Positions 23,879-36,988 of a stretch of 64,000 nucleotides of DNA are shown one piece after another; position 1 is the first letter of the stretch; each line of letters opens with the position of its first letter. The stretch is from contig CAKAKS010000039.1 of the NCBI GenBank assembly GCA_916700875.1, forward strand, positions 10,795,544 through 10,859,543. The letters run 5' to 3'. The notes under the pieces were generated by a model. The model was given only the letters and a program-made list of their open reading frames with translations, was not told where the DNA came from and made no database searches. The stretch is from Sebastes aleutianus. Its lineage: Eukaryota > Chordata > Actinopteri > Perciformes > Sebastidae. The position numbers and the translations under genes are program-made.

Positions 23879-24899
23879 GTGAGTACACTGACCTACAGAG
23901 ACTACATGCACTCACTCAATAGTTGGTCAAACTGTAGTTAAAACTAGAATCTGACTTGTTTTACCATATAAAGAATATTATGTCATATAGATAGTGTCAG
24001 TTTTGAAAAACAAAAACAACATGTACATTGTTGCAGAACTACAAATTAGAAGGAAAAAAAACACAGTGACTGGTCTGGGTCTGGGTCTGGGTATCATCGG
24101 ATATTCCGTTTTTCCTTTGGAATTCAGAAAGGAAAAAACTTTTTTTATTTTAAACCAAAAACCAGGAAACGGCCGTTTTCTCGTTTTCCGTTTCTGAATC
24201 AAAAAATGAAAAACGAACACAAACCGGGCCGTTTGTTTGTTTTTGCGAATTCCTTTTCTCATTATTCGTTTTGAATTGAAGAACGGAAGTCACGTGGGTT
24301 TTTCGTTTTTTCGTTTTAAACCACAAACGAAAAACGGAATCACGTGGTGCTCTGTTTGTTTTTTGTTTCCAAACGAAAAACGAAAAAACCAAATTAAAAA
24401 AACGATCCGATTTAGTTTCTTCAAGTTTCTTTCTGTCATTTTCTCTTTTGAATCGAGGATCGGAGAACGGCAGTCACGTGACCAGGAAGTGAAGGCAAAC
24501 ATGTCAAAATAAAAGCCAAGAAGATAGTTTGGTCATTCTATAAAAGTGTAACATTATTTAAGCACAGGATCAAAGTAACAGTAGAAGATAAATAGGCTAA
24601 ATAAATACACAAATAAATACATACTGTACATAGCTACGTAAATAGATATATTTTTTTTTTGTTCTTTTCATTAACACATGAATGTCTTTTATCCAAAAAG
24701 TGTGTGATAAATTACAGGGAGGGTCTCTACAGATGTTATACAGAACTCTCACATAATTGACAATTTTCTCTCTCACACCCTTACTATGGGCTGTTTCTTT
24801 ATGTCGGCAGGTGAGAAGCACTATGTGGCTAATCCTTTCAACACACATGACACTTCCACCTGATCCCCTGCACTCCATTAGGAAAACTGTAGCCGAGTA

Positions 24900-25198
24900 G
24901 TTCTATATCATGATAATGCTGATTTTTCAACCAGCGATTATGACATTAATGCCAGCTAGACAGAATAAAGCTCTGTCTGTCATGACAATACTGTACTGGA
25001 CTGAAGGCCACTCCATCACTCCAGATACTGTAGATTTAACAGATACCTGCTGTCTTCAGACGGCTGTAAAGAGTCACCCGAGTAAAGGAAAGGCTTTCAG
25101 TACAGTTCTATTGTCATGACAGACAGAGCTTTATTCTGTCTAGCTGGCATTAATGTCATAACCACTGGTTGAAAAATCAGCCTTATCATGATGTCGAA
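24900..25198. repeat. Small fold-back element nested in copy A
   Basis: Two arms of about 115 bases. The left starts GTTCTATATCATGATAATG and the right ends with the complementary CATTATCATGAT-like sequence and GTCGAAC. Both contain AGACAGAATAAAGCTCTGTC. It occupies the same position in copies B and C, and on the right side of D. Confidence 0.75.
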
Positions 25199-25603
25199 CA
25201 AATTAACTAAATTACATATACTAACAAACAGACTAGAAATGATTGAAAAGCATCATAAACCACCAAACAGAATACAGAAAGTTAGTGATTTCAGTTTTTT
25301 AGTGAACTCAGGCTGATTAATCATCATATTAGACTATGATGTCTGAAGGTTGGCAAACATGCTGATCAACCATACTTCTCTATCATTGATCATGATTATT
25401 GACTTGACTTTTCATCTATAAATGCGTCAAAATTGAAAATTTGACTGAAAAGAAAATCCTTGGGGATTGAGGAGTGGTGACCTCTGACCCCTACGGTGGG
25501 TAACGTCACAGAAGGCCCACTCATAAAATGCACTGACTTCACTGGTACCGAATCTCCCTCCAAACTAAATTGTAAAGCTGACGGCCCCTCAATATGAACT
25601 GAT

Positions 25604-26960
25604 CAATACAATCAAACTTTATTGTCCACCAGGGTGGATTTTTCTCTTCGGCTCACAAAACACAGAAAACAACAGACAGCAGTTAGTAAAAAACAGAGAC
25701 AGGTTATGTTACACATTAAAAACAGTTCATGTCAGTGTCTGTGGCTCAGATCTGCTCAGTCACTGTGTTGAGTTTAGAATATTGATGGCATTTGGGATGA
25801 AAGACTTTTTAAACACGTTTAGTTGCCAGAGGGGCTCTATAGTGCCTCCCGACTGGCTGAAGAGAGGATGGGAGCTATCTGCCAGGATGCTCCTCGCTTT
25901 CTTCCTCGTCCTTTCTGTAAAAAGTTGAGTCAAGGGCTTTTGGGGTTTACCACCTATTTTGCCTGCTATTGACACAATCCTAGACAGTTTATTATTCTAT
26001 CTACAGTGTAGGTGACCGTACCAGGCAGGAAGGTTAAAGGTTAAAATCCTCTCAACAATAGTTTTGTACACTAATTCTAAAATCTGCCGGCTGACACCGA
26101 GGCCACTAAGTTTCCTTAGAAGATAAAGTCGCTGTGAGCATCTCTTGAAGATATACTCTGTATTTTCAGAGAAGCTCACCTGGGTGTCCAGGACTGTACC
26201 GAGGTATTTAAAGTGTTCCACAGTTTCAACATGTTGGCCATCAAGTGAAACTAGCTCTGTGATCAAATGTTGTTTTGTGCAGCACATGATTAATTCTTTC
26301 GTCTCGGCCACATTGATTTCTAGCTGGCTAGTGTGACACCGTGTCTGAAGGGCTGTAGTGTGGGCCAGATAGGCAGCTTCACCTAGTGGGCCTGTTTCCT
26401 GTAAAAGGCCAACTAAGGCCATGTCATCCACATACTTAAACAGTCTAAAATGTTCCTCATTGATCATAAATTCATTAGTAAAAAGAGAGAATAGCACAGG
26501 GGAAAGAACACAGCCTTGTGGGCAGCACGTCTGACATGTTCTCCCTGACACAGACCCTCTGATCCACACAACTAACCCTGTGTTGATGTTGAGATCAATG
26601 AGCCTTTTCAGGAGAATATGCGTCTTCATTGAGTTAAAAGTTGAGCTAAAATCCACAAATAAAGCTCTGGCATAACCTTTAGGATGCATAAGGTGTTTTG
26701 TGGACGGTGTTAAGCAGTCAGCACAGCGTCGTCTGGGACTCTGTCGCTCTTATTTAAGCGAACTGGAGCAGATCTAGCTTAGTAGCCACCGTGCTGGTCA
26801 GGTGGCTGGCAAGAACTCGTTCCATGGTTTTACACAATATGGAGGTTATTGCGATGGGCCAAAGATCATTTGGCTTACTTGCGCCTGGCTTTTTTAGCAC
26901 AGGCCTAATTATTGTGAATTTCCATGATTTTGGCACAGTGTAGGTGTCTAGGATATATAA
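25604..26960 (-). mobile_element. Truncated non-LTR retrotransposon (LINE) fragment in copy A
   Basis: Minus-strand translations give reverse transcriptase blocks in order. A PKSWKFTIIRPVLKKPG stretch (26936-26754) is followed by ARALFVDFSS, PQGCVLSPVLFSLF and the catalytic FKYVDDMALVG (26689-25997). A C-terminal tail with RTRKKARSILADSSHPL follows (25975-25760). The 3' end reads AATAAAGTTTGATTG. Frame breaks and the missing 5' half make it dead. It resembles the CR1/L2/Rex group of fish LINEs; the exact clade is uncertain. Confidence 0.8.
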
Positions 26961-28131
26961 TTAATTAGACTTTTTTAGGTACAGTATGTATTTATTTAGC
27001 CTATTTATCTTCTACTTTTACTTTGATCCTGTGCTTAAATAATGTTACACTTTTATAATATGACCACACTATCTTCTTGGCTTTTATTTTGACATGTTTG
27101 CCTTCACTTCCTGGTCACGTGACTGCCGTTCTCCGCTCCTCGATTCAAAAGAGAAAATGACAGAAAGAAACTTGAAGAAACTAAATCGGATCGTTTTTTT
27201 AATTTGGTTTTTTCGTTTTTCGTTTGGAAACAAAAAACAAACAGAGCACCACGTGATTCCGTTTTTCGTTTGTGGTTTAAAACGAAAAACCCACGTGACT
27301 TCCGTTCTTCAATTCAAAACGAATAATGAAAAAAGGAATTCGCAAAAACAAACAAACGGCCCGGTTGGTCTGGGTATCATCGGATAATCCATTTTTCCTT
27401 TGGAATTCAGAAAGGAAAAAACGTTTTTTTATTTTTTCGTTTCTGAATCAAAAAATGAAAAACGAACCCAAACCGGGCCGTTTTTTTGTCTTTGCGAATT
27501 CCTTTTCTCATTATTCGTTTTGAATTGAAGAACGGAAGTCACGTGGGTTTTTCGTTTTTTCGTTTTAAACCACAAACGAAAAATGGAATCACGTGGTGCT
27601 CTGTTTGTTTTTTGTTTCCAAACGAAAAACGAAAAAACCAAATTAAAAAAACGATCCGATTTAGTTTCTTCAAGTTTCTTTCTGTCATTTTCTGTTTTGA
27701 ATCGAAGAGCGGAGAACGGCAGTCACGTGACCAGGAAGTGAAGGCAAACATGTCAAAATAAAAGCCAAGAAGATAGTTTGGTCATTCTATAAAAGTGTAA
27801 CATTATTTAAGCACAGGATCAAAGTAACAGTAGAAGATAAATAGGCTAAATAAATACACAAATAAATACATACATAGATATATTTTTTGTTTTGTTCTTT
27901 TCATTAACACATGAATGTCTTTTATCCAAAAAGTGTGTGATAAATTACAGGGAGGGTTTCTACAGATGTTATTCAGATCTCTCACATAATTGACAATTTT
28001 CTCTCTCACACCCTTACTATGGGCTGTTTCTTTATGTCGGCAGGTGAGAAGCACTATGTGGCTACTCCTTTCAACACACATGACACTTCCACCTGATCCC
28101 TTCACTCCATTAGGAAGGCTGTAGTCGAGTA

Positions 28132-28428
28132 GTTCTACATCATGATAATGCTGATTTTTCAACCAGCGATTATGACATTAATGCCAGCTAGACAGAATAA
28201 AGCTCTGTCTGTCATGACAATAGTACTGTACTGAAGGCCACTTCATCACTCCAGATACTGTAGATTTAACAGATACCTGCTGTCTTCAGGTGGCTGTAAA
28301 GAGTCACCCGAGTAAAGGAAAGGCCTTCAGTACAGTTCTATTGTCATGACAGACAGAGCTTTATTCTGTCTAGCTGGCATTAATGTCATAACCACTGGTT
28401 GAAAAATCAGCATTATCATGATGTCGAA
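28132..28428. repeat. Small fold-back element nested in copy B
   Basis: Same arms and position as in copy A. Confidence 0.7.
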
Positions 28429-28833
28429 CAAATTAACTAAATTACATATACTACCAAATAGACTAGAAATGATTGAAAAGCATCATAAACCACCAAACAG
28501 AATACAGAAAGTTAGTGATTTCAGTTTTTTAGTGAACTCAGGCTGATTAATCCTCATATTAGACTATGATGTCTGAAGGTTGGCAAACATGCTGATCAAC
28601 CATACTTATCTATCATTGACCAGGATTATTGACTTGACTTTTCATCTATAAATGCGTCAAAATTGAAAATTTGACTGAAAAGAAAATCCTTGGGGATTGA
28701 GGAGTGGTGACCTCTGACCCCTGTGGTGGGTGACGTCACAGAAGGCCTACTCATAAAATGCACTGACTTCACTGATACCGAATCTCCCTCCAAACTAAAT
28801 TGTAAAGCTGACGGCCCCTCAATATGATCTGAT

Positions 28834-30183
28834 CAATACAATACAATAAAACTTTATTGTCCACCAGGGTGGAAATTTGTCTTCAGCTCACAAAACACAG
28901 AAAACAACAGACAGCAGTTAGTAAAAAACAGAGACAGGTTATGTTACACATTAAAAACAGTTCATGTCAGTGTCTGTGGCTCAGATCTGCTCAGTCACTG
29001 TGTTGAGTTAAGAATATTGATGGCATTTGGGATGAAAGACTTTTTAAACACATGTTTAGTTGCCAGAGGGGCTCTATAGCGCCTCCCGACTGGCTGCAGA
29101 GAGGATGGGAGCTATCTGCCAGGATACTCCTCGCTTTCTTCCTCGTCCTTTCTGTAAAAAGTTGAGTCAAGGGCTTTTGGGGTTTAACACCTATTTTGCC
29201 TGCCATTGACACAAACCTTTATTCTTCTATCTACAGTGTAGGTGACCGTACCAGGCAGGAAGGTTAAAGGTTAAAACACTCTCAACAATAGTTTTGTGCA
29301 CTAATTCTAAAATCTGCTGGCTGACACCGAGGCCACTAAGTTTCCTTAGAAGACAAAGTCGCTGTGAGCATCTCTTGAAAATATACTCTGTATTTTCAGA
29401 GAAGCTCACCTGGGTGTCCAGGACTGTACCGAGGTATTTAAAGTGTTCCACAGTTTCAACATGTTGGCCATCAAGTGAAACTGGCTCTGTGATCAAATGT
29501 TGTTTTGTGCAGCACATGATTAATTCTTTCGTCTCGTCCACATTGATTTCTAGCTGGCTAGTGTGACACCGTGTCTGAAGGGCTGTAGTGTGGGCCAGAT
29601 AGGCAGCTTCACCTAGTGGGCCTGTTTCCTGTAAAAGGCCAACTAAGGCCATGTCATCCGCATACTTAAACAGTCTAAAATGTTTCTCATTGATCATAAA
29701 TTCATTAGTAAAAAGAGAGAATAGCACAGGGGAAAGAACACAGCCTTGTGGGCAGCACGTCTGATATGTTCTCCCTGACACAGACCCTCTGATCCACAAC
29801 ACTAACTCTGTGTTGATGTTGAGATCAAGGAGCCTTTTCAGGAGAATATGCGTCTTCATTGAGTTAAAAGCTGAGCTAAAATCCACAAATTAAGCTCTGG
29901 TATAACCTTTAGGATGCATAAGGTGTTTTGTGACTGTGTTAAGCAGAGTCAGCGTCATCTGGGCTTCTGTCGCTCTTATTTAAGCGAACTGGAGCAGATC
30001 TAGCTTAGTCACCACTGTGCTGGTCAGGTGGCTGGCAAGAACTCGTTCCATGGTTTTACACAATATGGAGGTTATTGCGATAGGCCGAAGATCATTTGGC
30101 TTACTTGCGCCTGGCTTTTTTAGCACAGGCCTAATTATTGTGAATTTCCATGATTTTGGCACAGTGCATGTGTCTAGGATATA
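28834..30183 (-). mobile_element. LINE fragment in copy B
   Basis: Same LINE segment, truncation point and orientation relative to the arms as in copy A. The RT core (29886-29227) has FKYADDMALVG, the canonical form of the catalytic box. The 3' tail has extra ATTGT repeats (28834-28850 on the complement), typical of a LINE microsatellite tail. Confidence 0.8.
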
Positions 30184-31573
30184 TAATTAATTAGGCTTTT
30201 TTAGGTACAGTATGTATTTATTTGTGTATTTATTTAGCCTATTTATCTTCTACTGTTACCTCGATTCTGAGCTTAAATAATGTTACACTTTTATAGAATG
30301 ACCAAACTATCTTCTTGGCTTTTATTTTGACATGTTTGCCTTCACTTCCGGGTCACGTGACTGCCGTTCTCCGCTCTTCGATTCAAAACAGAAAATGACA
30401 GAAAGAAACTTGAAGAAACTAAAATCGGATCGTTTTTTTAATTTGTTTTTTTCGTTTTTCGTTTGGAAACAAAAAACAAACAGAGCACCACGTGATTCCA
30501 TTTTTCGTTTGTGGTTTAAAACGAAAAAACGAAAAACCCACGTGACTTCCGTTCTTCAATTAAAAACGAATAATGAGAAAAGGAATTCGCAAAAACAAAA
30601 AAACGGCCCGGTTTGGGTTCGTTTTTCATTTTTTGATTCAGAAACGAAAAACGAGAAAACGGCCGTTTTCTGGTTTTTGGTTTAAAACGAAAAAATAAAA
30701 AAACGTTTTTTCCTTTCTGAATTACAAAGGAAAAACGGATTATCCGATGATACCCAGACGCAGACCCTGGTCTGGGTATCATCGGATATTCCGTTTTTCC
30801 TTTGGAATTCAGAAAGGAAAAAACGTTTTATTTTTTCGTTTTAAACCAAAAACGAGAAAACGGCCGTTTTCTCGTTTTTCGTTTCTGAATCAAAAAATGA
30901 AAAACGAACCCAAACCGGGCCGTTTTTTTGTTTTTGCGAATTCCTTTTCTCATTATTCGTTTTGAATTTAAGAACGGAAGTCACGTGGGTTTTTCGTTTT
31001 TTCGTTTTAAACCACAAACGAAAAATGGAATCACGTGGTGCTCTGTTTGTTTTTTGTTTCCAAACGAAAAACGAAAAAAACAAATTAAAAAAACGATCCG
31101 ATTTTAGTTTCTTCAAGTTTCTTTCTGTCATTTTCTCTTTTGAATCGAGGAGCGGAGAACGGCAGTCACGTGACCAGGAAGTGAAGGCAAACATGTCAAA
31201 ATAAAAGCCAAGAAGATAGTTTGGTCATATTATAAAAGTGTAACATTATTTAAGCACAGGATCAAAGTAAAAGTAGAAGATAAATAGGCTAAATAAATAC
31301 ACAAATAAGTACATACATAGATATTTTTTTGTTTTGTTATTTTCATTAACACATGAATGTCTTTTATCCAAAAAGTGTGTGATAAATTACAGGGAGGGTC
31401 TCTACAGATGTTATACAGAACTCTCACATAATTGACAATTTTCTCTCTCACACCCTTACTATGGGCTGTTTCTTTATGTCGGCAGGTGAGAAGCACTATG
31501 TGGCTACTCCTTTCAACACACCTGACACTTCCACCTGATCCCTTCACTCCATTAGGAAGGCTGTAGCCGAGTA

Positions 31574-31873
31574 GTTCTATATCATGATAATGCTGATTTT
31601 TCAACCAACGATTATGACATTAATGCCAGCTAGACAGAATAAAGCTCTGTCTGTCATGACAATACTGTACTGGACTGAAGGCCACTCCATCACTCTAGAT
31701 ACTGTAGATTTAACAGATACCTGCTGTCTTCAGACGGCTGTAAAGAGTCACCCGAGTAAAGGAAAGGCTTTCAGTACAGTTCTATTGTCATGACAGACAG
31801 AGCTTTATTCTGTCTAGCTGGCATTAATGTCATAACCACTGGTTGAAAAATCAGCCTTATCATGATGTCGAAC
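31574..31873. repeat. Small fold-back element nested in copy C
   Basis: Same arms and position as in copies A and B. Confidence 0.7.
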
Positions 31874-32279
31874 AAATTAACTAAATTACATATACTACCA
31901 AATAGACTAGAAATGATTGAAAAGCATCATAAACCACCAAACAGAATACAGAAAGTTAGTGATTTCAGTTTTTTAGTGAACTCAGGCTGATTAATCCTCA
32001 TATTAGACTATGATGTCTGAAGGTTGGCAAACATGCTGATCAACCATACTTCTCTGTCATTGACCAGGATTATTGACTTGACTTTTCATCTATAAATGCG
32101 TCAAAATTGAAAATTTGACTGAAAAGAAAATCCTTGGGGATTGAGGAGTGGTGACCTCTGACCCCTACGGTGGGTAACGTCACAGAAGGCCCACTCATAA
32201 AATGCACTGACTTCACTGGTACCGAATCTCCCTCCAAACTAAATTGTAAAGCTGACGGCCCCTCAATATGAACTGATCA

Positions 32280-33633
32280 ATACAATCAAACTTTATTGTC
32301 CACCAGGGTGGATTTTTCTCTTCGGCTCACAAAACACAGAAAACAACAGACAGCAGTTAGTAAAAAACAGAGACAGGTTATGTTACACATTAAAACAGTT
32401 CATGTCAGTGTCTGTGGCTCAGATCTGCTCAGTCACTGTGTTGAGTTAAGAGTATTGATGGCATTTGGGATGAAAGACTTTTTAAACACATGTTTAGTTG
32501 CCAGAGGGGCTCTATAGTGCCTCCCGACTGGCTGCAGAGAGGATGGGAGCTATCTGCCAGGATGCTCCTCGCTTTCTTCCTCGTCCTTTATGTAAAAAGT
32601 TGAGTCAAGGGCTTTTGGGGTTTACCACCTATTTTGCCTGCTATTGACACAATCCTAGACAGTTTATTCTTCTATCTACAGTGTAGGTGACCGTACCAGG
32701 CAGGAAGGTTAAAGGTTAAAATCCTCTCAACAATAGTTTTGTACACTAATTCTAAAATCTGCTGGCTGACACCGAGGCCACTAAGTTTCCTTAGAAGATA
32801 AAGGTCACTGTGAGCATCTCTTGAAGATATACTCTGTATTTTCAGAGAAGCTCACCTGGGTGTCCAGGACTGTACCGAGGTATTTAAAGTGTTCCACAGT
32901 TTCAACATGTTGGCCATCAAGTGAAACTAGCTCTGTGATCAAATGTTGTTTTGTGCAGCACATGATTAATTCTTTCGTCTCGGCCACATTGATTTCTAGC
33001 TGGCTAGTGTGACACCATGTCTGAAGGGCTGTAGTGTGGGCCAGATAGGCAGCTTCACCTAGTGGGCCTGTTTCCTGTAAAAGGCCAACTAAGGCCATGT
33101 CATCCACATACTTAAACAGTCTAAAATGTTTCTCATTGGTCATAAATTCATTAGTAAAAAGAGAGAATAGCACAGAGGAAAGAACACAGTCTTGTGGGCA
33201 GCCTGTCTGACATGTTCTCCCTGACACAGACCCTCTGATCCACACAACTAACCCTGTGTTGATGTTGAGATCAAGGAGCCTTTTCAGGAGAATATGCGTC
33301 TTCATTGAGTTAAAAGCTGAGCTAAAATCCATGAATAAAGCTCTGGCATAACCTTTAGGATGCATAAGGTGTTTTGTGGACGGTGTTAAGCAGTCAGCAC
33401 AGCGTCGTCTGGGACTCTGTCGCTCTTATTTAAGCGAACTGGAGCAGATCTAGCTTAGTAGCCACTGTGCTGGTCAGGTGGCTGGCAAGAACTCGTTCCA
33501 TGGTTTTACACAATATGGAGGTTATTGCGATGGGCCAAAGATCATTTGGCTTACTTGTGCCTGGCTTTTTTAGCACAGGCCTAATTATTGTGAATTTCCA
33601 TGATTTTGGCACAGTGTAGGTGTCTAGGATATA
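32280..33633 (-). mobile_element. LINE fragment in copy C
   Basis: RT core on the minus strand (33365-32805) with FKYVDDMALVG. A frame break after FKRCSQ (a one-base shift near 32800) separates the last blocks. The boundaries match those in copies A and B. Confidence 0.8.
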
Positions 33634-35548
33634 TAATTAATTAGGCTTTTTTAGGTACAGTATGTATTTATTTAGCCTATTTATCTTCTACTGTTACCTC
33701 GATCATGTGCTTAAATAATGTTACACTTTTATAATATGACCACACTATCTTCTTGGCTTTTATTTTGACATGTTTGCCTTCACTTCCTGGTCACGTGACT
33801 GCCGTTCTCCGCTCCTCGATTCAAAAGAGAAAATGACAGAAAGAAACTTGAAGAAACTAAATCGGATCGTTTTTTTAATTTGGTTTTTTCGTTTTTTGTT
33901 TGGAAACAAAAAACAAACAGAGCACCACGTGATTCCGTTTTTCGTTTGTGGTTTAAAACGAAAAAACGAAAAACCCATGTGACTTCCGTTCTTCAATTAA
34001 AAACGAATAATGAGAAAAGGAATTCGCAAAAACAAACAAACGGCCCGGTTTGGGTTCGTTTTTCATTTTTTGATTCAGAAACGAAAAACGAGAAAACGGC
34101 CGTTTTCTGGTTTTTGGTTTAAAACGAAAAAATAAAAAAACGTTTTTTCCTTTCTGAATTCCAAAGGAAAAACGGATTATCCGATGATACCCAGACCGTG
34201 ACTGAACTCTGGCTAAGGTTAGACAGAATGCAGTCATGAGTTAGCGTAAGTTAATTTACAGACATTTTCTGACCTGTTTCTTTCCTGTTTTTTAAAAATC
34301 AGTTTTGATGCTCCAACATCTTAAGTGAGTTTGTTACAGACGTAGGCAAAGTTGTTGGTAACATTCCGTTAAAGAGAGAAAAACCCACAATGGTCACTGA
34401 AATAACTTGAAACTGACAAAAGTAATAATAAATAAAAATTCACTGAAAATTAACTAATGAAAATCAGATATTGTTTTTGAATTATGGTTCAGCAGAATCA
34501 TTTAAAAAAACAAACTAATGAAACTGGCCTATACAAAAATGATGGTACTCTTAACTTAATATTTTGTTGCACAACCTTTTGAGGCAATCACTGCAATCAA
34601 GTGATTTCTGTAACTCTCAATGAGACTTCTGCACCTGTCGACAGGTATGTTGGCCCACTCCTCGTGAGCAAACTGCTCCAGCTGTCTCAGGTTTGAAGGG
34701 TGCCTTCTCCGGTCTGGGTATCATCGGATATTCCGTTTTTCCTTTGGAATTCAGAAAGGAAAAAACGTTTTTTTATTTTTTCGTTTTAAACCAAAAACGA
34801 GAAAACGGCCGTTTTCTCGTTTTTCGTTTCTGAATCAAAAAATGAAAAACGAACCCAAACCGGGCCGTTTGTTTGTTTTTGCGAATTCCTTTTCTCATTA
34901 TTCGTTTTGAATTGAAGAACGGAAGTCACGTGGGTTTTTCGTTTTTTCGTTTTAAACCACAAACGAAAAACGGAATCACGTGGTGCTCTGTTTGTTTTTT
35001 GTTTCCAAACGAAAAACGAAAAAACCAAATTAAAAAAACGATCCGATTTAGTTTCTTCAAGTTTCTTTCTGTCATTTTCTGTTTTGAATCGAAGGAGCGG
35101 AGAACGGCAGTCACGTGACCAGGAAGTGAAGGCAAACATGTCAAAATAAAAGCCAAGAAGATAGTTTGGTCATTCTATAAAAGTGTAACATTATTTAAGC
35201 ACAGGATCAAAGTAACAGTAGAAGATAAATAGGCTAAATAAATACACAAATAAATACATACATAGATATTTTTTTGTTTTGTTATTTTCATTAACACATG
35301 AATGTCTTTTATCCAAAAAGTGTGTGATAAATCACAGGGAGGGTCTCTACAGATGTTATACAACAGGGAGGGTTTCTACAGATGTTATACAGAACTCTCA
35401 CATAATTGACAATTTTCTCTCTCACACCCTCTACTATGGGCTGTTTCTTTATGTCGGCAGGTGAGAAGCACTATGTGGCTACTCCTTTCAACACACATGA
35501 CACTTCCACCTGATCCCTTCACTCCATTAGGAAGGCTGTAGCCGAGTA

Positions 35549-35663
35549 GTTCTACATCATGATAATGCTGATTTTTCAACCAGCGATTATGACATTAATG
35601 CCAGCTAGACAGAATAAAGCTCTGTCTGTCATGACAATAGTACTGGACTGAAGGCCACTTCAT
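35549..35663. repeat. Half copy of the small fold-back element in copy D
   Basis: Only the left arm is present (GTTCTACATCATGATAATG onward). It stops at GGCCACTTCAT, where the LINE sequence begins. Confidence 0.7.
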
Positions 35664-36988
35664 CAAAATCATGGAAATTCACAACTAATTAGGACCTGTG
35701 CTAAAAAAGCCGACGCAAGTAAGCCAAATGATCTGTGGCCTATCGCAATAACCTCCATATTGTGTAAAACCGTGGAACGAGTTCTTGCCAGCCACCTGAC
35801 CAGCACAGTGCTAGATCTGCTCCAGTTCGCTTAAATAAGAGCAACAGAGGCCCAGACGACGCTGTGCTGACTCTGCTTAACACAGTCACAAAACACCTTA
35901 TGCATCCTAAAGGTTATGCCAGAGCTTTATTCGCGGATTTTAGCTCAGCTTTTAACTCAATGAAGACGCATATTCTCCTGAAAAGGCTCATTGATCTCAA
36001 CATCAACACAGGGTTAGTTCTGTGGATCAGAGGGTCTGTGTCAGGGAGAACATATCAGACGTGCTGCCCACAAGGCTGTGTTCTTTCCCCTGTGCTATTC
36101 TCTCTTTTTACTAATGAATTTATGATCAATGAGAAACATTTTAGACTGTTCAAGTATGCGGATGACATGGCCTTAGTTGACCTTTTACAGGAAACAGGCC
36201 CACTAGGTGAAGCTGCCTATCTGGCCCACACTACAGCCCTTCAAACACGGTGTCACACTAGCCAGCTAGAAATCAATGTGGCCGAGACGAAAGAATTAAT
36301 CATGTGCTGCACAAAACAACATTTGATCACAGAGCCAGTTTCACTTGATGGCCAACATGTTGAAACTGTGGGACACTTTAAATACCTCGGTACAGTCCTG
36401 GACACCCAGGTGAGCTTCTCTGTAAATACAGAGTATATCTTCAAGAGATGCTCACAGCGACTTTATCTTCTAAGGAAACTTAGTGGCCTCGGTGTCAGCC
36501 AGGCAGATTTTAGAATTAGTGTACAAAACTATTGTTGAGAGTGTTTTAACCTTTAACCTTCCTGCCTGGTACGGTCACCTACACTGTAGATAGAAGAATA
36601 AACTGTCTAGGATTGTGTCAATGGCAGGCAAAATAGTTGGTAAACCCCAAAAGCCCTTGACTCAACTTTTTACAGAAAGGACGAGGAAGAAAGCGAGGAG
36701 CATCCTGGCAGATAGCTCCCATCCTCTCTGCAGCCAGTCGGGAGGCACTATAGAGCCCCTCTGGCAACTAAACATGTGTTTAAAAAGTCTTTCATCCCAA
36801 ATGCCATCAATACTTCTAACTCAACACAGTGACTGAGCAGATCTGAGCCACAGACACTGACATGAACTGTTTTAATGTGTAACATAACCTGTCTCTGTTT
36901 TTTACTAACTGCTGTCTGTTGTTTTCTGTGTTTTGTGAGCCGAAGAGAAAAATCCACCCTGGTGGACAATAAAGTTTGATTGTATTGA
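35664..36988 (+). mobile_element. LINE fragment in copy D
   Basis: Plus-strand RT core 35864-36538, with FKYADDMALVD in place of ...LVG. The C-terminal tail is at 36615-36836 and the AATAAAGTTTGATTG end is near 36969. Its 5' boundary (AAAATCATGGAAATTC) is slightly shorter than in A-C because of the rearranged junction. Confidence 0.8.

Larger units (their letters stand above)
24073..27367. mobile_element. Palindromic long-TIR DNA transposon, copy A
   Basis: The left arm (24073 to about 24630) begins with three GTCTGG hexamers running into GTCTGGGTATCATCGG. Much of it recurs inverted at about 26981-27367. The right arm lacks its outermost 115 or so bases and stops near CGGCCCGGTT, where copy B begins. 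Arms are built of TTCGTTTTTCGTTT-like motifs with three CACGTG sites each (left arm: 24291, 24341, 24475). The interior carries a small fold-back (24900-25198), an unclassified block and a LINE fragment. No transposase is seen, so it is non-autonomous. The 9-base target duplication of copy D is compatible with a Mutator-like element. Confidence 0.8.
27368..30759. mobile_element. Palindromic long-TIR DNA transposon, copy B
   Basis: Both ends are complete: GTCTGGGTATCATCGG at 27368 and its reverse complement ending at 30759. The left arm (to about 27876) has a short internal deletion relative to the others, after GGAAAAAACG near 27422. The interior has the same order as copy A. It is 3,392 bases long. 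Confidence 0.85.
30770..34196. mobile_element. Palindromic long-TIR DNA transposon, copy C
   Basis: Complete ends at 30770 and 34196. The left end is separated from copy B by only ten bases (GCAGACCCTG, 30760-30769). Arms are about 540 bases (30770-31317 and 33655-34196). The length is 3,427 bases with the interior order of A and B. One right-arm E-box is mutated (CCATGTG near 33974). Confidence 0.85.

Noticed and set aside
23994..24072. Possible further exon between the T4 first exon and copy A
   Set aside because: No splice-site pair or conserved frame; other units show plain intron here.
24290..24512. Open frames in the transposon arms on both strands (MFAFTSWSRDC..., rich in F, K, R)
   Set aside because: They read through low-complexity TTCGTTTTTCG repeats in both directions, and their conservation follows from the DNA repeat.
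24597..24878. Minus-strand frame GSGGSVMCVER...IVNYVRVLYNICRDPP in copies A-C, and on + strand in D
   Set aside because: Shared because the elements are copies of each other. Differences change amino acids freely and it is frameshifted in the left part of D; no known domain is recognised.
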